Made by a program: the position numbers and the translations under genes. Under the pieces are notes generated by a model. It had not been told where the DNA came from. It worked only from the letters and a program-made list of their open reading frames with translations, and did not search any database. A DNA stretch of 64,000 nt, from assembly GCF_000024225.1 (NCBI RefSeq), contig NC_013203.1, forward strand, positions 992,001 to 1,056,000, given 5' to 3'. How positions within the stretch are numbered: position 1 is the stretch's first letter; each line of letters starts with the position of its first letter. Source of the stretch: Lancefieldella parvula DSM 20469. Lineage in GTDB: Bacteria > Actinomycetota > Coriobacteriia > Coriobacteriales > Atopobiaceae. Below are positions 52,077-60,265 of the stretch, in pieces.

Positions 52077-53113
52077 GCCCTCACCTCGCATTCTGCCTGA
52101 GCAGGAAATGACGAGTCCAAATTTTCAAGAGCTTGCACGCCATTTTCTAAGCAGAAGAAATCGATGATTTTATCGTCAAAATCGCCGATCTCTTCATGTG
52201 CATATCCGGGGTAAATAAGATGTCTCTTTGGGCAGGTAAGAGCATTATAAGCAGCAAACTGAGCCTCTGGTGGAACAACTGGATCATCAAGTCCAGTGCC
52301 AAAAAGCACAGGGCAGGTAACCAGGCGCGCAAAATTAACTGAATCAATGTAGGCAAGCTTTGCAAAAACCTCATCAACGCGAGAACCGTCTGCATCAAAC
52401 CAGCGGGAATAATAACGAATGCCCTCGTAAGCTACCTCATCAGCATTAAGCTCCCAAACGCACCTAAAATCAGTGAGGAAAGGATAAAGAATTGATGCTC
52501 TATTGATAAGGTCTTGGTTGAGTGCACAGGTTGCAAGACCAATGCCGCCGCCCTGCGATGCTCCATTCACAAAAATACGGCTCGTATCAATGTCTTCAAG
52601 CTGACGGACAATCCTGCAGAGCAAGCGAATGTTCTGATACAAGTGAACGTAGTAAAGGTCCTCTGCAGGTCCGTCTAGTCCAAGCACCAAGTGACCAGAG
52701 ACAGTGGTGCTCTTATAAGAGCTTCCGTCCAAGCTACGACCACCCTGTCCAGGGTTGTCCAGCGCAATCAGCGAACAGCCCAAGCCCAAAAATGAGCTCT
52801 GCTCAAACCAACTGCGAGAAGACCCTGGATAGCCATGAAACTGCAAAACAAGAGGAGTTTTTGCACCTGAGGTGGTCTCTGGGCGCAGATACTTTGCGTA
52901 GACCTCTGCTCCATCAATACCCACAAACGTCAGATCAAAAAAGTGAGCTGAAGCAGATGACGTAACCTCTGTTGAAGGGACAATCTGCCAGCTTAAAGAA
53001 GCGTTATCCGCTTCCCCCATACGTGCCTTCCAAAACGCCTCAAAATCCGAAGGATACGGCGTCAAAGCATGAGCTGCTTTCAATTCTGCCAGCTCAAGCG
53101 TTTCTTGGTGCAT
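52073..53113 (-). CDS. Acetyl esterase, AXE1/cephalosporin-C deacetylase family
   Basis: 346 residues. Catalytic Ser186 in NGASQGGG, Asp in GLDDPVVPP and His in YPGYAHEE; oxyanion loop QFHGYPG. This family removes acetyl groups from sugars. Inside a sialic-acid cluster a role in O-deacetylating sialic acids is likely, as such genes occur in streptococcal nan loci (recalled knowledge). ATG at 53113 with GGTGG site; the frame to 53164 runs into the hairpin upstream and is rejected. Confidence 0.88.
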   Translation of the reverse strand: MHQETLELAELKAAHALTPYPSDFEAFWKARMGEADNASLSWQIVPSTEVTSSASAHFFDLTFVGIDGAEVYAKYLRPETTSGAKTPLVLQFHGYPGSSRSWFEQSSFLGLGCSLIALDNPGQGGRSLDGSSYKSTTVSGHLVLGLDGPAEDLYYVHLYQNIRLLCRIVRQLEDIDTSRIFVNGASQGGGIGLATCALNQDLINRASILYPFLTDFRCVWELNADEVAYEGIRYYSRWFDADGSRVDEVFAKLAYIDSVNFARLVTCPVLFGTGLDDPVVPPEAQFAAYNALTCPKRHLIYPGYAHEEIGDFDDKIIDFFCLENGVQALENLDSSFPAQAECEVRA

Positions 53114-53134
53114 TGATCCACCTAACAAGCTAAA

Positions 53135-53158
53135 AGAGCGCAGCCTAAGCTGCGCTCT
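53135..53158 (-). terminator. Hairpin between satD-like and esterase genes
   Basis: Perfect 10-bp stem AGAGCGCAGC/GCTGCGCTCT with a CTAA loop and a short TTTT tail on minus; terminator or attenuator. Confidence 0.75.
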
Positions 53159-53179
53159 GGTCAAACAAAAACGTACGTA

Positions 53180-54001
53180 CTACTCACCCAGTTTAGGATG
53201 AAGCAAAGATGGTGCAGCACCCAAAAGCGTCTTGGTGTAAGGATCTGTTGGATGCTCAAAGACCTGCTTAGCAGGTCCGTCTTCCATAATCTGACCGTGA
53301 TTCATAACAATAATACGGTCGGAAACATAACGGACAGTCTGAATATCGTGCGAAATAAAGATCATCGAGAGACCCAGCTCAGACTTGAGGTCCGTGAGCA
53401 GGTTCAAGATCTGTGCGCGAACGGAAACGTCCAGTGCAGAAGTAGGCTCATCAGCAATGATTGCTGATGAGTTCAAAGAAAGCGCACGTGCAATAGCAAC
53501 ACGCTGACGCTGACCACCAGAAAGCTGACCAGGGAGGGCGCGAAGTGCCGAATGTGGAAGTCCTACCAAGCTGACAAGCTCATTAATACGGGCTTCTCGC
53601 TCCGCCTCTGTTCCTACCTTATGCACTAGCAGTGGATCCATAAGCTGGTCTTTAACAATCATACGAGGGTTAAGAGCAGTTGCTGGGTCCTGGAAGACAA
53701 CAGAGACAACGCGGCCAATCTGCTTTCTTAGCTCTGGAGTACGCTTGGTTACATCCATTCCCTTGAAGTAAACATGACCGGATGTTGGTGACTGAAGACC
53801 ACACATAACATTTGCAGTAGTGGACTTTCCGCAGCCAGACTCACCAACAATACCAATGGTCTCACCAGGCATAAGCTTGAGAGAAACATTCTGTACTGCA
53901 TGAACCTTATTAGGCTTAAAGATTGAGCCCGTACGCGTTTTAAACGTTACTGAAATATCATCGAGGAAGATAATTGGCTGTTCTTCAGTTGTTGTAGCCA
54001 T
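53180..54001 (-). CDS. ABC transporter ATPase, SatD/OppF-like
   Basis: 273 residues, one ATPase cassette of the peptide/opine type: Walker A GESGCGKST, Q loop VFQDPATALNP, signature LSGGQRQRV, Walker B IIADEPTSALD and the switch His in FISHD. ATG starts directly after the satC-like stop, with an AGGAGG site. It supplies the second ATPase of the transporter whose first ATPase is fused to the permease at 54002. Confidence 0.92.
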   Translation of the reverse strand: MATTTEEQPIIFLDDISVTFKTRTGSIFKPNKVHAVQNVSLKLMPGETIGIVGESGCGKSTTANVMCGLQSPTSGHVYFKGMDVTKRTPELRKQIGRVVSVVFQDPATALNPRMIVKDQLMDPLLVHKVGTEAEREARINELVSLVGLPHSALRALPGQLSGGQRQRVAIARALSLNSSAIIADEPTSALDVSVRAQILNLLTDLKSELGLSMIFISHDIQTVRYVSDRIIVMNHGQIMEDGPAKQVFEHPTDPYTKTLLGAAPSLLHPKLGE

Positions 54002-56041
54002 TTACCTCACCTCCTTTTGAGAACGCTCAAGGTAAGGCACAAGACCATGCTCCTTCAAATACTCATCAGGCAGCTCGGAGAAACGATGATGTCTACCAGG
54101 AATCTCCTTAATAACAGGATGTACCTCAAGACCCAGATCTGGATGGCTTGAACGAGGAGCAAACCTATCGCCTGTTGGAAAGTCTTCTGGAGAAGGAACA
54201 GAACCTGGTACCTGGTGAAGCCTGGTACCGTCCTGCGCGCCTTCCTCAATAGAAAGAACAGAGCCGAGAAGACCACGGGTGTACTCGTGAACAGGGTTGG
54301 TCAAAAGCTCAGTAGTAGCCGCCTGCTCAATAACCTGACCGGCATACATAACAGTAATCTCAGAAGCAACCTCTGCAACAAGTGCAAGGTCATGACTAAC
54401 AAAAATCATTGCAAAACCAAGACGACGCTGGAGGTCATTTAAGAGCTTGATAACCTGCTTCTGTACAGTAACGTCCAAAGCGGTTGTTGGCTCATCACAG
54501 ATAACCAGCGAAGGATCGCGGGTAAGTGCCATAGCAATCAGAACACGCTGACGCTGACCACCGGAAAGCTCATGAGGATAGGACTCAAGCGTACGCTTTG
54601 GATCCAGACCTACAAGCTCCAGAAGCTCCTCTGCAGAACGTGTACCTCCCCTGCTGGTAAGCTGCTTCATCTGAGAAGAGATAAGCATAGATGGGTTCAG
54701 GGAAGACAAAGCGTCCTGGTACACCATTGCAAGCTCATGTCCAAGCAGCTTGCGGTGCTCTTCTTTGGAAAGCTTCAGGAGGTCTTGGTCCTTGTAGAGG
54801 ACCTCACCAGTAATGGTCTCTTTTGGATCAGTCAAACCCATGATGACCTTAGTGGTAATAGACTTGCCGCAGCCAGACTCGCCAACCAGCGCCATGCACT
54901 GACCAGGGCGAACATCAAAGCTTACGTGGTCAACAACCTTAACGTCTCCGTGAGACTCAAAGCTAATGCAAAGATCCTTAACGCTCAGTAATGGCTTTAC
55001 ATCAAAGTCTGGCTTACGCCTATCAGTTCTGGACAGCTCAACCTCTTTGAGTGCATTAAGCCTGCGCTCCAGCGACTCTGCTTGCTCCGCATATGCACGA
55101 ACTGGATCAGATGCAAGAATGTCATCTGCGCGCCTGGAGTCAGAGTTCTCTGTATCAACAGGAGCGCCAGGCGCTGCTGCCATAGCGTCAGTAAGACCCT
55201 CGGAGAGGATGTTCAGTGCCAAGCAGGTCATCATAATGGCCAAGCCTGGGAAGAATGCCTGCCACCAACGACCAGCAAGAACGCCGGCACGAGCATCAGC
55301 AAGGATGTTACCCCATGTAGGAGTTGGCTCTGCAATACCTGCACCAATGAAGGTCAAAGATGCCTCAAAGATGATTGCGTCTGCAACAAGCGTAACGGTA
55401 AAGACCATGATTGGAGCAATGCAGTTGCGAAGAACATGTTTCCACAAAATCCACGGTGCACGAGCACCAGAAACAATGGTTGCTCTTACGTAATCTTCGC
55501 CGTACTCGCTGACGATATTTGCGCGAACAATACGTGCAATCTGTGGCGTATACATAAAGCCAATGGCAAAAATGATTGAAGGAACGCTGTTACCCAGAAT
55601 AGAAACAAAGACTGCTGCAAGAGCAATGCCTGGGAACGACATGATGATGTCGAGCACACGCATGATAACCTCAGAAACAGCTTTTCTGGAAACAGCTGCA
55701 ATTGCACCAATAATTGAGCCACATAGCAGTGCCATACCCGTAGCACCAAAACCAATGACCAGTGAATATTGACCACCATGGAGCATACGAGAAAGAATGT
55801 CGCGGCCCTTATCGTCAGTACCAAAAATGAATCCATTACCTGGAGCCTGACGAGCGTTGAAAATCTCAAGTGGGTCATGTGGAGCAATAACGTTTGCTAA
55901 GACAGAAGCAAGAACAACAAAGACAAGAATGACAAGAGCAATCTTGGAAGCCGTCTTCATCTTCTTAAAGCCACCAAAGGTTGAGCCCTTTGCTGCAGCT
56001 TCTTCGAGCTTCTCGACTTGTTTTTTTCTAATTTGTACCAT
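54002..56041 (-). CDS. Fused ABC permease-ATPase, SatC-like
   Basis: 679 residues in one chain. Residues 30-300 are an OppC/DppC-type permease with five to six helices and EAA loop TIVSGARAPWILWKHVLRN; a charged linker follows; residues 350-640 are an OppD-type ATPase with Walker A GESGCGKSI, signature LSGGQRQRV, Walker B LVICDEP and a C-terminal extension. The same fusion is known in the sialic-acid transporters SatC (Haemophilus ducreyi) and SiaG-type proteins (Corynebacterium), recalled from the literature and not searched. It supports sialic acid as substrate. Confidence 0.9.
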   Translation of the reverse strand: MVQIRKKQVEKLEEAAAKGSTFGGFKKMKTASKIALVILVFVVLASVLANVIAPHDPLEIFNARQAPGNGFIFGTDDKGRDILSRMLHGGQYSLVIGFGATGMALLCGSIIGAIAAVSRKAVSEVIMRVLDIIMSFPGIALAAVFVSILGNSVPSIIFAIGFMYTPQIARIVRANIVSEYGEDYVRATIVSGARAPWILWKHVLRNCIAPIMVFTVTLVADAIIFEASLTFIGAGIAEPTPTWGNILADARAGVLAGRWWQAFFPGLAIMMTCLALNILSEGLTDAMAAAPGAPVDTENSDSRRADDILASDPVRAYAEQAESLERRLNALKEVELSRTDRRKPDFDVKPLLSVKDLCISFESHGDVKVVDHVSFDVRPGQCMALVGESGCGKSITTKVIMGLTDPKETITGEVLYKDQDLLKLSKEEHRKLLGHELAMVYQDALSSLNPSMLISSQMKQLTSRGGTRSAEELLELVGLDPKRTLESYPHELSGGQRQRVLIAMALTRDPSLVICDEPTTALDVTVQKQVIKLLNDLQRRLGFAMIFVSHDLALVAEVASEITVMYAGQVIEQAATTELLTNPVHEYTRGLLGSVLSIEEGAQDGTRLHQVPGSVPSPEDFPTGDRFAPRSSHPDLGLEVHPVIKEIPGRHHRFSELPDEYLKEHGLVPYLERSQKEVR

Positions 56042-56045
56042 CGCA

Positions 56046-57002
56046 CTACACCGTCCTAATGCGTGGGTTAATCAAGATGTACAACATATCAACAACAATG
56101 TTGATGATGATGAAGGACAGTGCAACAACAACGACAACACCCTGAACAAGCATTGCCTCGTTACCCTGGATACCCTCGAGAATAGCAGTGCCCATGCCAG
56201 GAAGGTTAAAAATAACCTCAATAACAACGGCGCCACCCATGAGATAACCAATCTTGAGACCAAGCGTGGTTACAGGGGTAATAAGAGCGTTGCGTAGTAC
56301 GTTTCTTGCGATGACGATTCGCTCTGGAATACCAGCACCGCGAGCAGTGCGGACATAGTCCTTGTCAAGCTCTTCAACCATTGCGGTACGAACAATACGA
56401 GTCATCTGACCAGACATTGGGACCGCAAGTGCAAATGCCGGCATAATCATGCGGGCAAGGTAGCCGCCAAAATTTACCGTAGGATCCGGTAATGCACCAG
56501 AAGCAGGCAGTAGCTTAAGTGTAGACGCAAAGACCAGAATCAAAAGAACTGCCAACCAGAATGATGGCGTTGCAAGACCGGCAATTGAGAATACACGGAT
56601 AATTTGATCGGGCCATTGGTCTCTATAGAGAGCCGCAATAACACCCAACGTAAACGAAACTATTGCGCCAATGAAAAGACCCATAAAGGTCAACTGCATA
56701 GTTACTGGCAGAGCCTTTGAAATTCTTGCAGCAACTGAATAGTGAGAAGTGCCATAGGTACCCAAATTTCCATGAGCAACATCACCGATATAACGTACAT
56801 ATCTCACAGGCCATGGATCATCAAGACCATTCTCAATGTGATACTGCTGGATAGCTTCTTCAGAAGCAGACTCTCCCAAGGCATTATATGCAGGATCAAC
56901 ATGCGAGAAAGACATTAGGAAGAATACGAGAAAGGTGACGCCTAGAGCCATAATCGGCAGCGCAATAAGACGGCGTCCGATAAGACGTAATAGGTTGTTC
57001 AC
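56046..57002 (-). CDS. ABC transporter permease, SatB/OppB-like
   Basis: 318 residues, six helices, starting MNNLLRLIGRRLIALPIM from a GTG behind GGGGGAGA; the open frame to 57125 runs through the upstream terminator and is rejected. The loop YGDVAHGNLGTYG-type segment and EAA loop TARGAGIPERIVIARNVLRN assign it to the OppB group. It precedes the permease-ATPase fusion by five bases. Confidence 0.92.
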   Translation of the reverse strand: MNNLLRLIGRRLIALPIMALGVTFLVFFLMSFSHVDPAYNALGESASEEAIQQYHIENGLDDPWPVRYVRYIGDVAHGNLGTYGTSHYSVAARISKALPVTMQLTFMGLFIGAIVSFTLGVIAALYRDQWPDQIIRVFSIAGLATPSFWLAVLLILVFASTLKLLPASGALPDPTVNFGGYLARMIMPAFALAVPMSGQMTRIVRTAMVEELDKDYVRTARGAGIPERIVIARNVLRNALITPVTTLGLKIGYLMGGAVVIEVIFNLPGMGTAILEGIQGNEAMLVQGVVVVVALSFIIINIVVDMLYILINPRIRTV

Positions 57003-57091
57003 TATCTCCCCCTCTCTCTTTAAAACAAACAGTACAAATAAAATTCTAATGAGACTTTTATGCAACTTAGCATTGAATTTTGTACAAAAAA

Positions 57092-57119
57092 CCCGAGCGT
57101 TATAGATAAAACGCTCGGG
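57092..57119 (-). terminator. Hairpin between satA-like and satB-like genes
   Basis: Stem CCCGAGCGT/ACGCTCGGG with a 10-base loop, then a run of six or more T on minus. It would make binding protein mRNA exceed that of the membrane subunits. Confidence 0.85.
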
Positions 57120-57158
57120 CCCCAATATATGAGATGCTAAGCGCGTGATGGCAACAAA

Positions 57159-58760
57159 TTAGCTAGCAGTAACTGTGTTGACATCAATGAAGGACATACC
57201 TGTAGTACCAATGCCCTTAAAGCCCTTAAGTGCAACACCATTTGCATTTGGCTTCTCGCTCCAAGAAGCGGTGAAGGTCTTAGCAAAGAGAACTGGGTAC
57301 AGAGGCACGTTCTCAGCGATGATATCAAAGCACTCATTCCAAGTGGACTGCTGATCAGCACCAGACTGACCAAGAGCCTTGTTCATGAGCTCGTGAAGCT
57401 TGTTCCACTCAGCAGACTCTTTCCATGGGCAACGCTTGGTCATCCAAACGTTATCGCCATACCACCAGTTGAGCAGCAAATCAACGTCTGCGCCGAAGCA
57501 GGAAGGATCACCAGGGGCAAGCAAGATGTCCCAAGAGCCGTCGGCTGCATCGATTGCAGCATACGTTGCTGGAGAAGTATCGGAAACGATGTTTACGTTA
57601 AATCCAAGTGCGTCGAGGTCGTTCTTGACCTGAGTTGCCATGGACTTAACCTGCTCGTTATCAGTGGTACGAAGAACAACATCACCTGGAGTGATACCAG
57701 ACTCAGAAATAAGCTTCTTAGCCTTATCAACATCATGTGCATAAACAGTGGATGCCTTGTGATAGTTAGCAAAAGAAGAAGGAAGATAGCTGGTAGCAAC
57801 CTCAGCCTGACCAGAGAATGCATTAGAGAGCATCTTGTCTGTATCAAGTGCATAGAGGCATGCCTGGCGAACCTTAACGTTGTCCCAAGGAGCCTTGCCA
57901 AGGTTAAACATTGCAAAACGAACACCAAAGCCCTGAACAGCGTCGACAGTGCAGCCTGCACCCTTGAGCTGGTCTACAGCGTCTGCAGGAACCATTTCCA
58001 TAGCAAGGGTGGTTCCGTCCTGCTGTGCGGTCAGACGAGCAGTTGGATCCTTAAGAACATCATAATGGAGCTTCTCGTCCTTAGCAGGAGTTGCACCGTT
58101 GTAGTTAGTGTTTGGAACAAGGTCAAGAGTGTTGTCAGAGATGGACTCAAACTTCCATGGACCAGAGCCAATTGGCTGCTTCTTCATCTCATCCTGGGAG
58201 CTGCTTGCTGGAACAACGCGAACGATGGACAGACGCTCCTTGAGGAGGGAGAAGTTGGCAATAGTAGTCTTAACGGTAACAGTCTTGTCATCCTTCTTCT
58301 CTACGGAAGCAATTGGAGCAAGCATTGGGACGTAAACGCTGCCCTTTGCAGAAGAACGGTTGAAGGACTCAACAACGTCATCTGCCTTTACCTCGTTGCC
58401 ATCAGAGAACTTTGCGCCGTCACGGATGGTAATCTCAAAGGTGTTATCGTCAACCTTCTTTGGATCAGCAGTAGCAAGCTCATTGAACGTAGAGTAGTCG
58501 TGGAAGTTAAGACCATAAAGGCCCTCAACTACTTGCCAGTTAACGCCAAGAGCAAGTGCTGATGAAGTGGTAGATGGATCATAATTCTGGGTTGAATAAG
58601 CGGTACCAGCAGTAATTGTGCTGCCGCCTTCCTTTCCAGATGGAGCTTCAGGTGCCTTCTGCTGTCCACCACCACAAGCGGTGAGACCAAGGCCAGCTGC
58701 TACAGTTGCTCCACCAAGGAAGCTACGACGCGAAAGTGGACGGTTAATAAACTCGCTCAT
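57159..58760 (-). CDS. Family 5 solute-binding lipoprotein, SatA-like (probable sialic acid receptor)
   Basis: 533 residues. Twin-arginine lipoprotein signal: SRRSFLGG then lipobox LTAC with Cys29. The mature protein shows the family 5 fold with FNRSSAKGSVYVPML, AKFSDGNEVKADDVV and the usual C-terminal domain. Related receptors bind peptides, opines or, in the Sat group, N-acetylneuraminate; the downstream nan genes favour the last. ATG with AAAGAGG site. First gene of the transporter operon; an inverted repeat lies 27-59 bases before the start. Confidence 0.88.
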   Translation of the reverse strand: MSEFINRPLSRRSFLGGATVAAGLGLTACGGGQQKAPEAPSGKEGGSTITAGTAYSTQNYDPSTTSSALALGVNWQVVEGLYGLNFHDYSTFNELATADPKKVDDNTFEITIRDGAKFSDGNEVKADDVVESFNRSSAKGSVYVPMLAPIASVEKKDDKTVTVKTTIANFSLLKERLSIVRVVPASSSQDEMKKQPIGSGPWKFESISDNTLDLVPNTNYNGATPAKDEKLHYDVLKDPTARLTAQQDGTTLAMEMVPADAVDQLKGAGCTVDAVQGFGVRFAMFNLGKAPWDNVKVRQACLYALDTDKMLSNAFSGQAEVATSYLPSSFANYHKASTVYAHDVDKAKKLISESGITPGDVVLRTTDNEQVKSMATQVKNDLDALGFNVNIVSDTSPATYAAIDAADGSWDILLAPGDPSCFGADVDLLLNWWYGDNVWMTKRCPWKESAEWNKLHELMNKALGQSGADQQSTWNECFDIIAENVPLYPVLFAKTFTASWSEKPNANGVALKGFKGIGTTGMSFIDVNTVTAS

Positions 58761-58786
58761 TTCTGCCTCTTTCTAAAACTCTCCTT

Positions 58787-58819
58787 GCCACAACGTGGCA
58801 CCAATGCCACTTGTGTGGC
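58787..58819. promoter_or_regulatory. Inverted-repeat candidate operator upstream of the satA-like gene
   Basis: GCCACA ... TGTGGC encloses GTGGCA-N4-TGCCAC, nested inverted repeats over 33 bp just before the ribosome-binding site. Confidence 0.5.
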
Positions 58820-59118
58820 TTACATCTATATAACTATAGGAAGAAAAGATATTTGTTCTGAAGACAGTTCGCCCAACGGTATTAATTTATCGCTCATTGG
58901 CTGCTCAAAATATAAAAACATGTTTTGTTGTATTATTTATCACATATAAAACTTAATAGCAGTTAAAAAGGCCCGCAGTTAGCGGGCTTTATCATTATTT
59001 GACCTTGTAGAATATATAAATTACTTAACTAAATACATAAATAGTAATCATTGTCAACTACCGTTTACCGATGTTTTACTACCGTCTGCCTTTAGAAATT
59101 ACGGATATGTTGTGAAGA
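58820..59118. other. AT-rich intergenic region upstream of the sat operon
   Basis: About 300 bp without a gene. It should carry the sat promoter, though no good -35/-10 pair stood out, and a terminator at 58967-58991. Confidence 0.5.
58967..58991 (-). terminator. Terminator hairpin
   Basis: GCCCGC pairs with GCGGGC around AGTTA, with T-rich sequence on both sides (CTTTTT on minus). Confidence 0.7.
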
Positions 59119-59159
59119 TTAGACAAGAGTTAGTCAGAAATGGACTAACTCTTGTCTAA
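59119..59159 (-). terminator. Long hairpin downstream of the 59181 gene
   Basis: Perfect 17-bp stem beginning TTAGACAAGAGTTAGTC around a 7-base loop. It lies 22 bases after the stop; little T run, so it may stabilise the mRNA end or act with the next hairpin. Confidence 0.7.
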
Positions 59160-59180
59160 GAACAACAAAACATCTCGAAA

Positions 59181-59825
59181 TTACTTGGTTAAATCCAAAA
59201 TTCGTTCAGGATTCGCCATAAAATCTAGATGTTCTTCCCCTAATCGGAAGCTAATAATTTCCGATACGTGACTATCTTCTTTTATAACTTCGAAATCTCC
59301 GTCATCTGGACTATAGCGCCCAAAATAACCATCTGATCGGTAGCTTGGAGGCCATCCATTTGTTCCTGCAACTGTCCAAACCAAGCACGGTAGCTTTTGC
59401 TTATGCATTTCTTGTAACAGCCCAGCGTTCCTTGTTTGAATCCACATTTTTGGAGTTCCAAGATAAGACCCAATGGCGAATAGTCCTAAATCTTGCTCAA
59501 CTGTTCCAATAAGAGCTCCATGAGAACTTATTGTCCAATAGAGCGTTATGTTCATTACTACTGGACCAGCTTTGCTAACGCCCAAAAACGGACCAGAGAT
59601 AGTAGCGGTCTCTAAGTCAATATTTTCTGCGGATCCAAAATCAGACTTAAGACCATTTCTCTTATTCTCATATTGTTGCACAACATACTGAGCTGCCTGC
59701 TTTTTTAACTCTGGTAGCCTCATAGTATTCAACTTAAAAAACCAGTTGTTAATCAGTAAGCCACAAACAACAAGAACTGCTAATAATGACAGACCTTTTA
59801 TAAACCTTTTTCTACGCTGCATCAT
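59181..59825 (-). CDS. Membrane-anchored protein of unknown function
   Basis: 214 residues. A basic start (MMQRRKRFIKG) and one hydrophobic segment (12-32) anchor an otherwise soluble, mainly beta-predicted domain facing outside, with Trp-rich segments (TLYWTISSHG, LVWTVAGTNGWPPSYR). No family is recognised. It is AT-richer than its neighbours and isolated between the sat operon and the uvrC operon, which suggests an accessory gene. Confidence 0.65.
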   Translation of the reverse strand: MMQRRKRFIKGLSLLAVLVVCGLLINNWFFKLNTMRLPELKKQAAQYVVQQYENKRNGLKSDFGSAENIDLETATISGPFLGVSKAGPVVMNITLYWTISSHGALIGTVEQDLGLFAIGSYLGTPKMWIQTRNAGLLQEMHKQKLPCLVWTVAGTNGWPPSYRSDGYFGRYSPDDGDFEVIKEDSHVSEIISFRLGEEHLDFMANPERILDLTK

Positions 59826-59958
59826 CTGTCACCTCATTAGAATTACTTGTCGCAATTGGCATAAGAGTAATGACTACGTAAACCTAATAATATTCTGTAT
59901 GAGCATGCTTTAAAAGCCTACCTGTCGGTCAATGGTTATATTTCAGCGATGAATGAAA

Positions 59959-60003
59959 AAATAAGAATGGCATGTCAACACTTCATATCCGCCATTCTTA
60001 TTT
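59959..60003 (-). terminator. Terminator of the murJ-uvrC operon
   Basis: Perfect 13-bp stem AAATAAGAATGGC/GCCATTCTTATTT with a 19-base loop, A-rich on the left so T-rich on minus. Confidence 0.85.
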
Positions 60004-60031
60004 CAAATAACCCTAATGCTTGGTTTAGTTT

Positions 60032-60265
60032 TTACAAATTGTGCTTCTTCATTCTTTGCTCAAAGAGCTCATTAATGATCTTTGACATCTCTTTAACTTG
60101 TTGAGCACTAGGTTCATCCTCAAATGCAGTGTAAAGTTCCGGATACTCCTGAGCGATAAGTTCACAAGACTTGCCTGTTGCATGTCCACGAACAAAGAAC
60201 GGAATACGCTTTATACACTCAGGATTCACCAGCGCTAAGATCTTCTCGTCTGCTGTTTTACTCAT
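60032..60265 (-). CDS. Small protein of unknown function coupled to uvrC
   Basis: 77 residues, soluble, starting MSKTADEKILALVNPE. The ATG at 60265 lies inside the end of uvrC (eight-base overlap) behind a strong GGGGAGGAA site, so translation is coupled. It contains a Cys pair spaced apart (NPECIKR and GKSCELI) and an acidic, helical C terminus ending KKHNL. I recognise no family. A terminator follows it, so it is the last gene of murJ-uvrC. Confidence 0.7.
   Translation of the reverse strand: MSKTADEKILALVNPECIKRIPFFVRGHATGKSCELIAQEYPELYTAFEDEPSAQQVKEMSKIINELFEQRMKKHNL

Noticed and set aside
57003-57125. Extension of the satB-like permease to 57125
   Set aside because: The extra codons run through a clear terminator hairpin; the GTG at 57002 has a strong ribosome-binding site.
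57393-58562. Plus-strand open frame of 389 codons opposite the satA-like gene
   Set aside because: It lies wholly within a well-supported minus-strand gene and has shadow-like composition.
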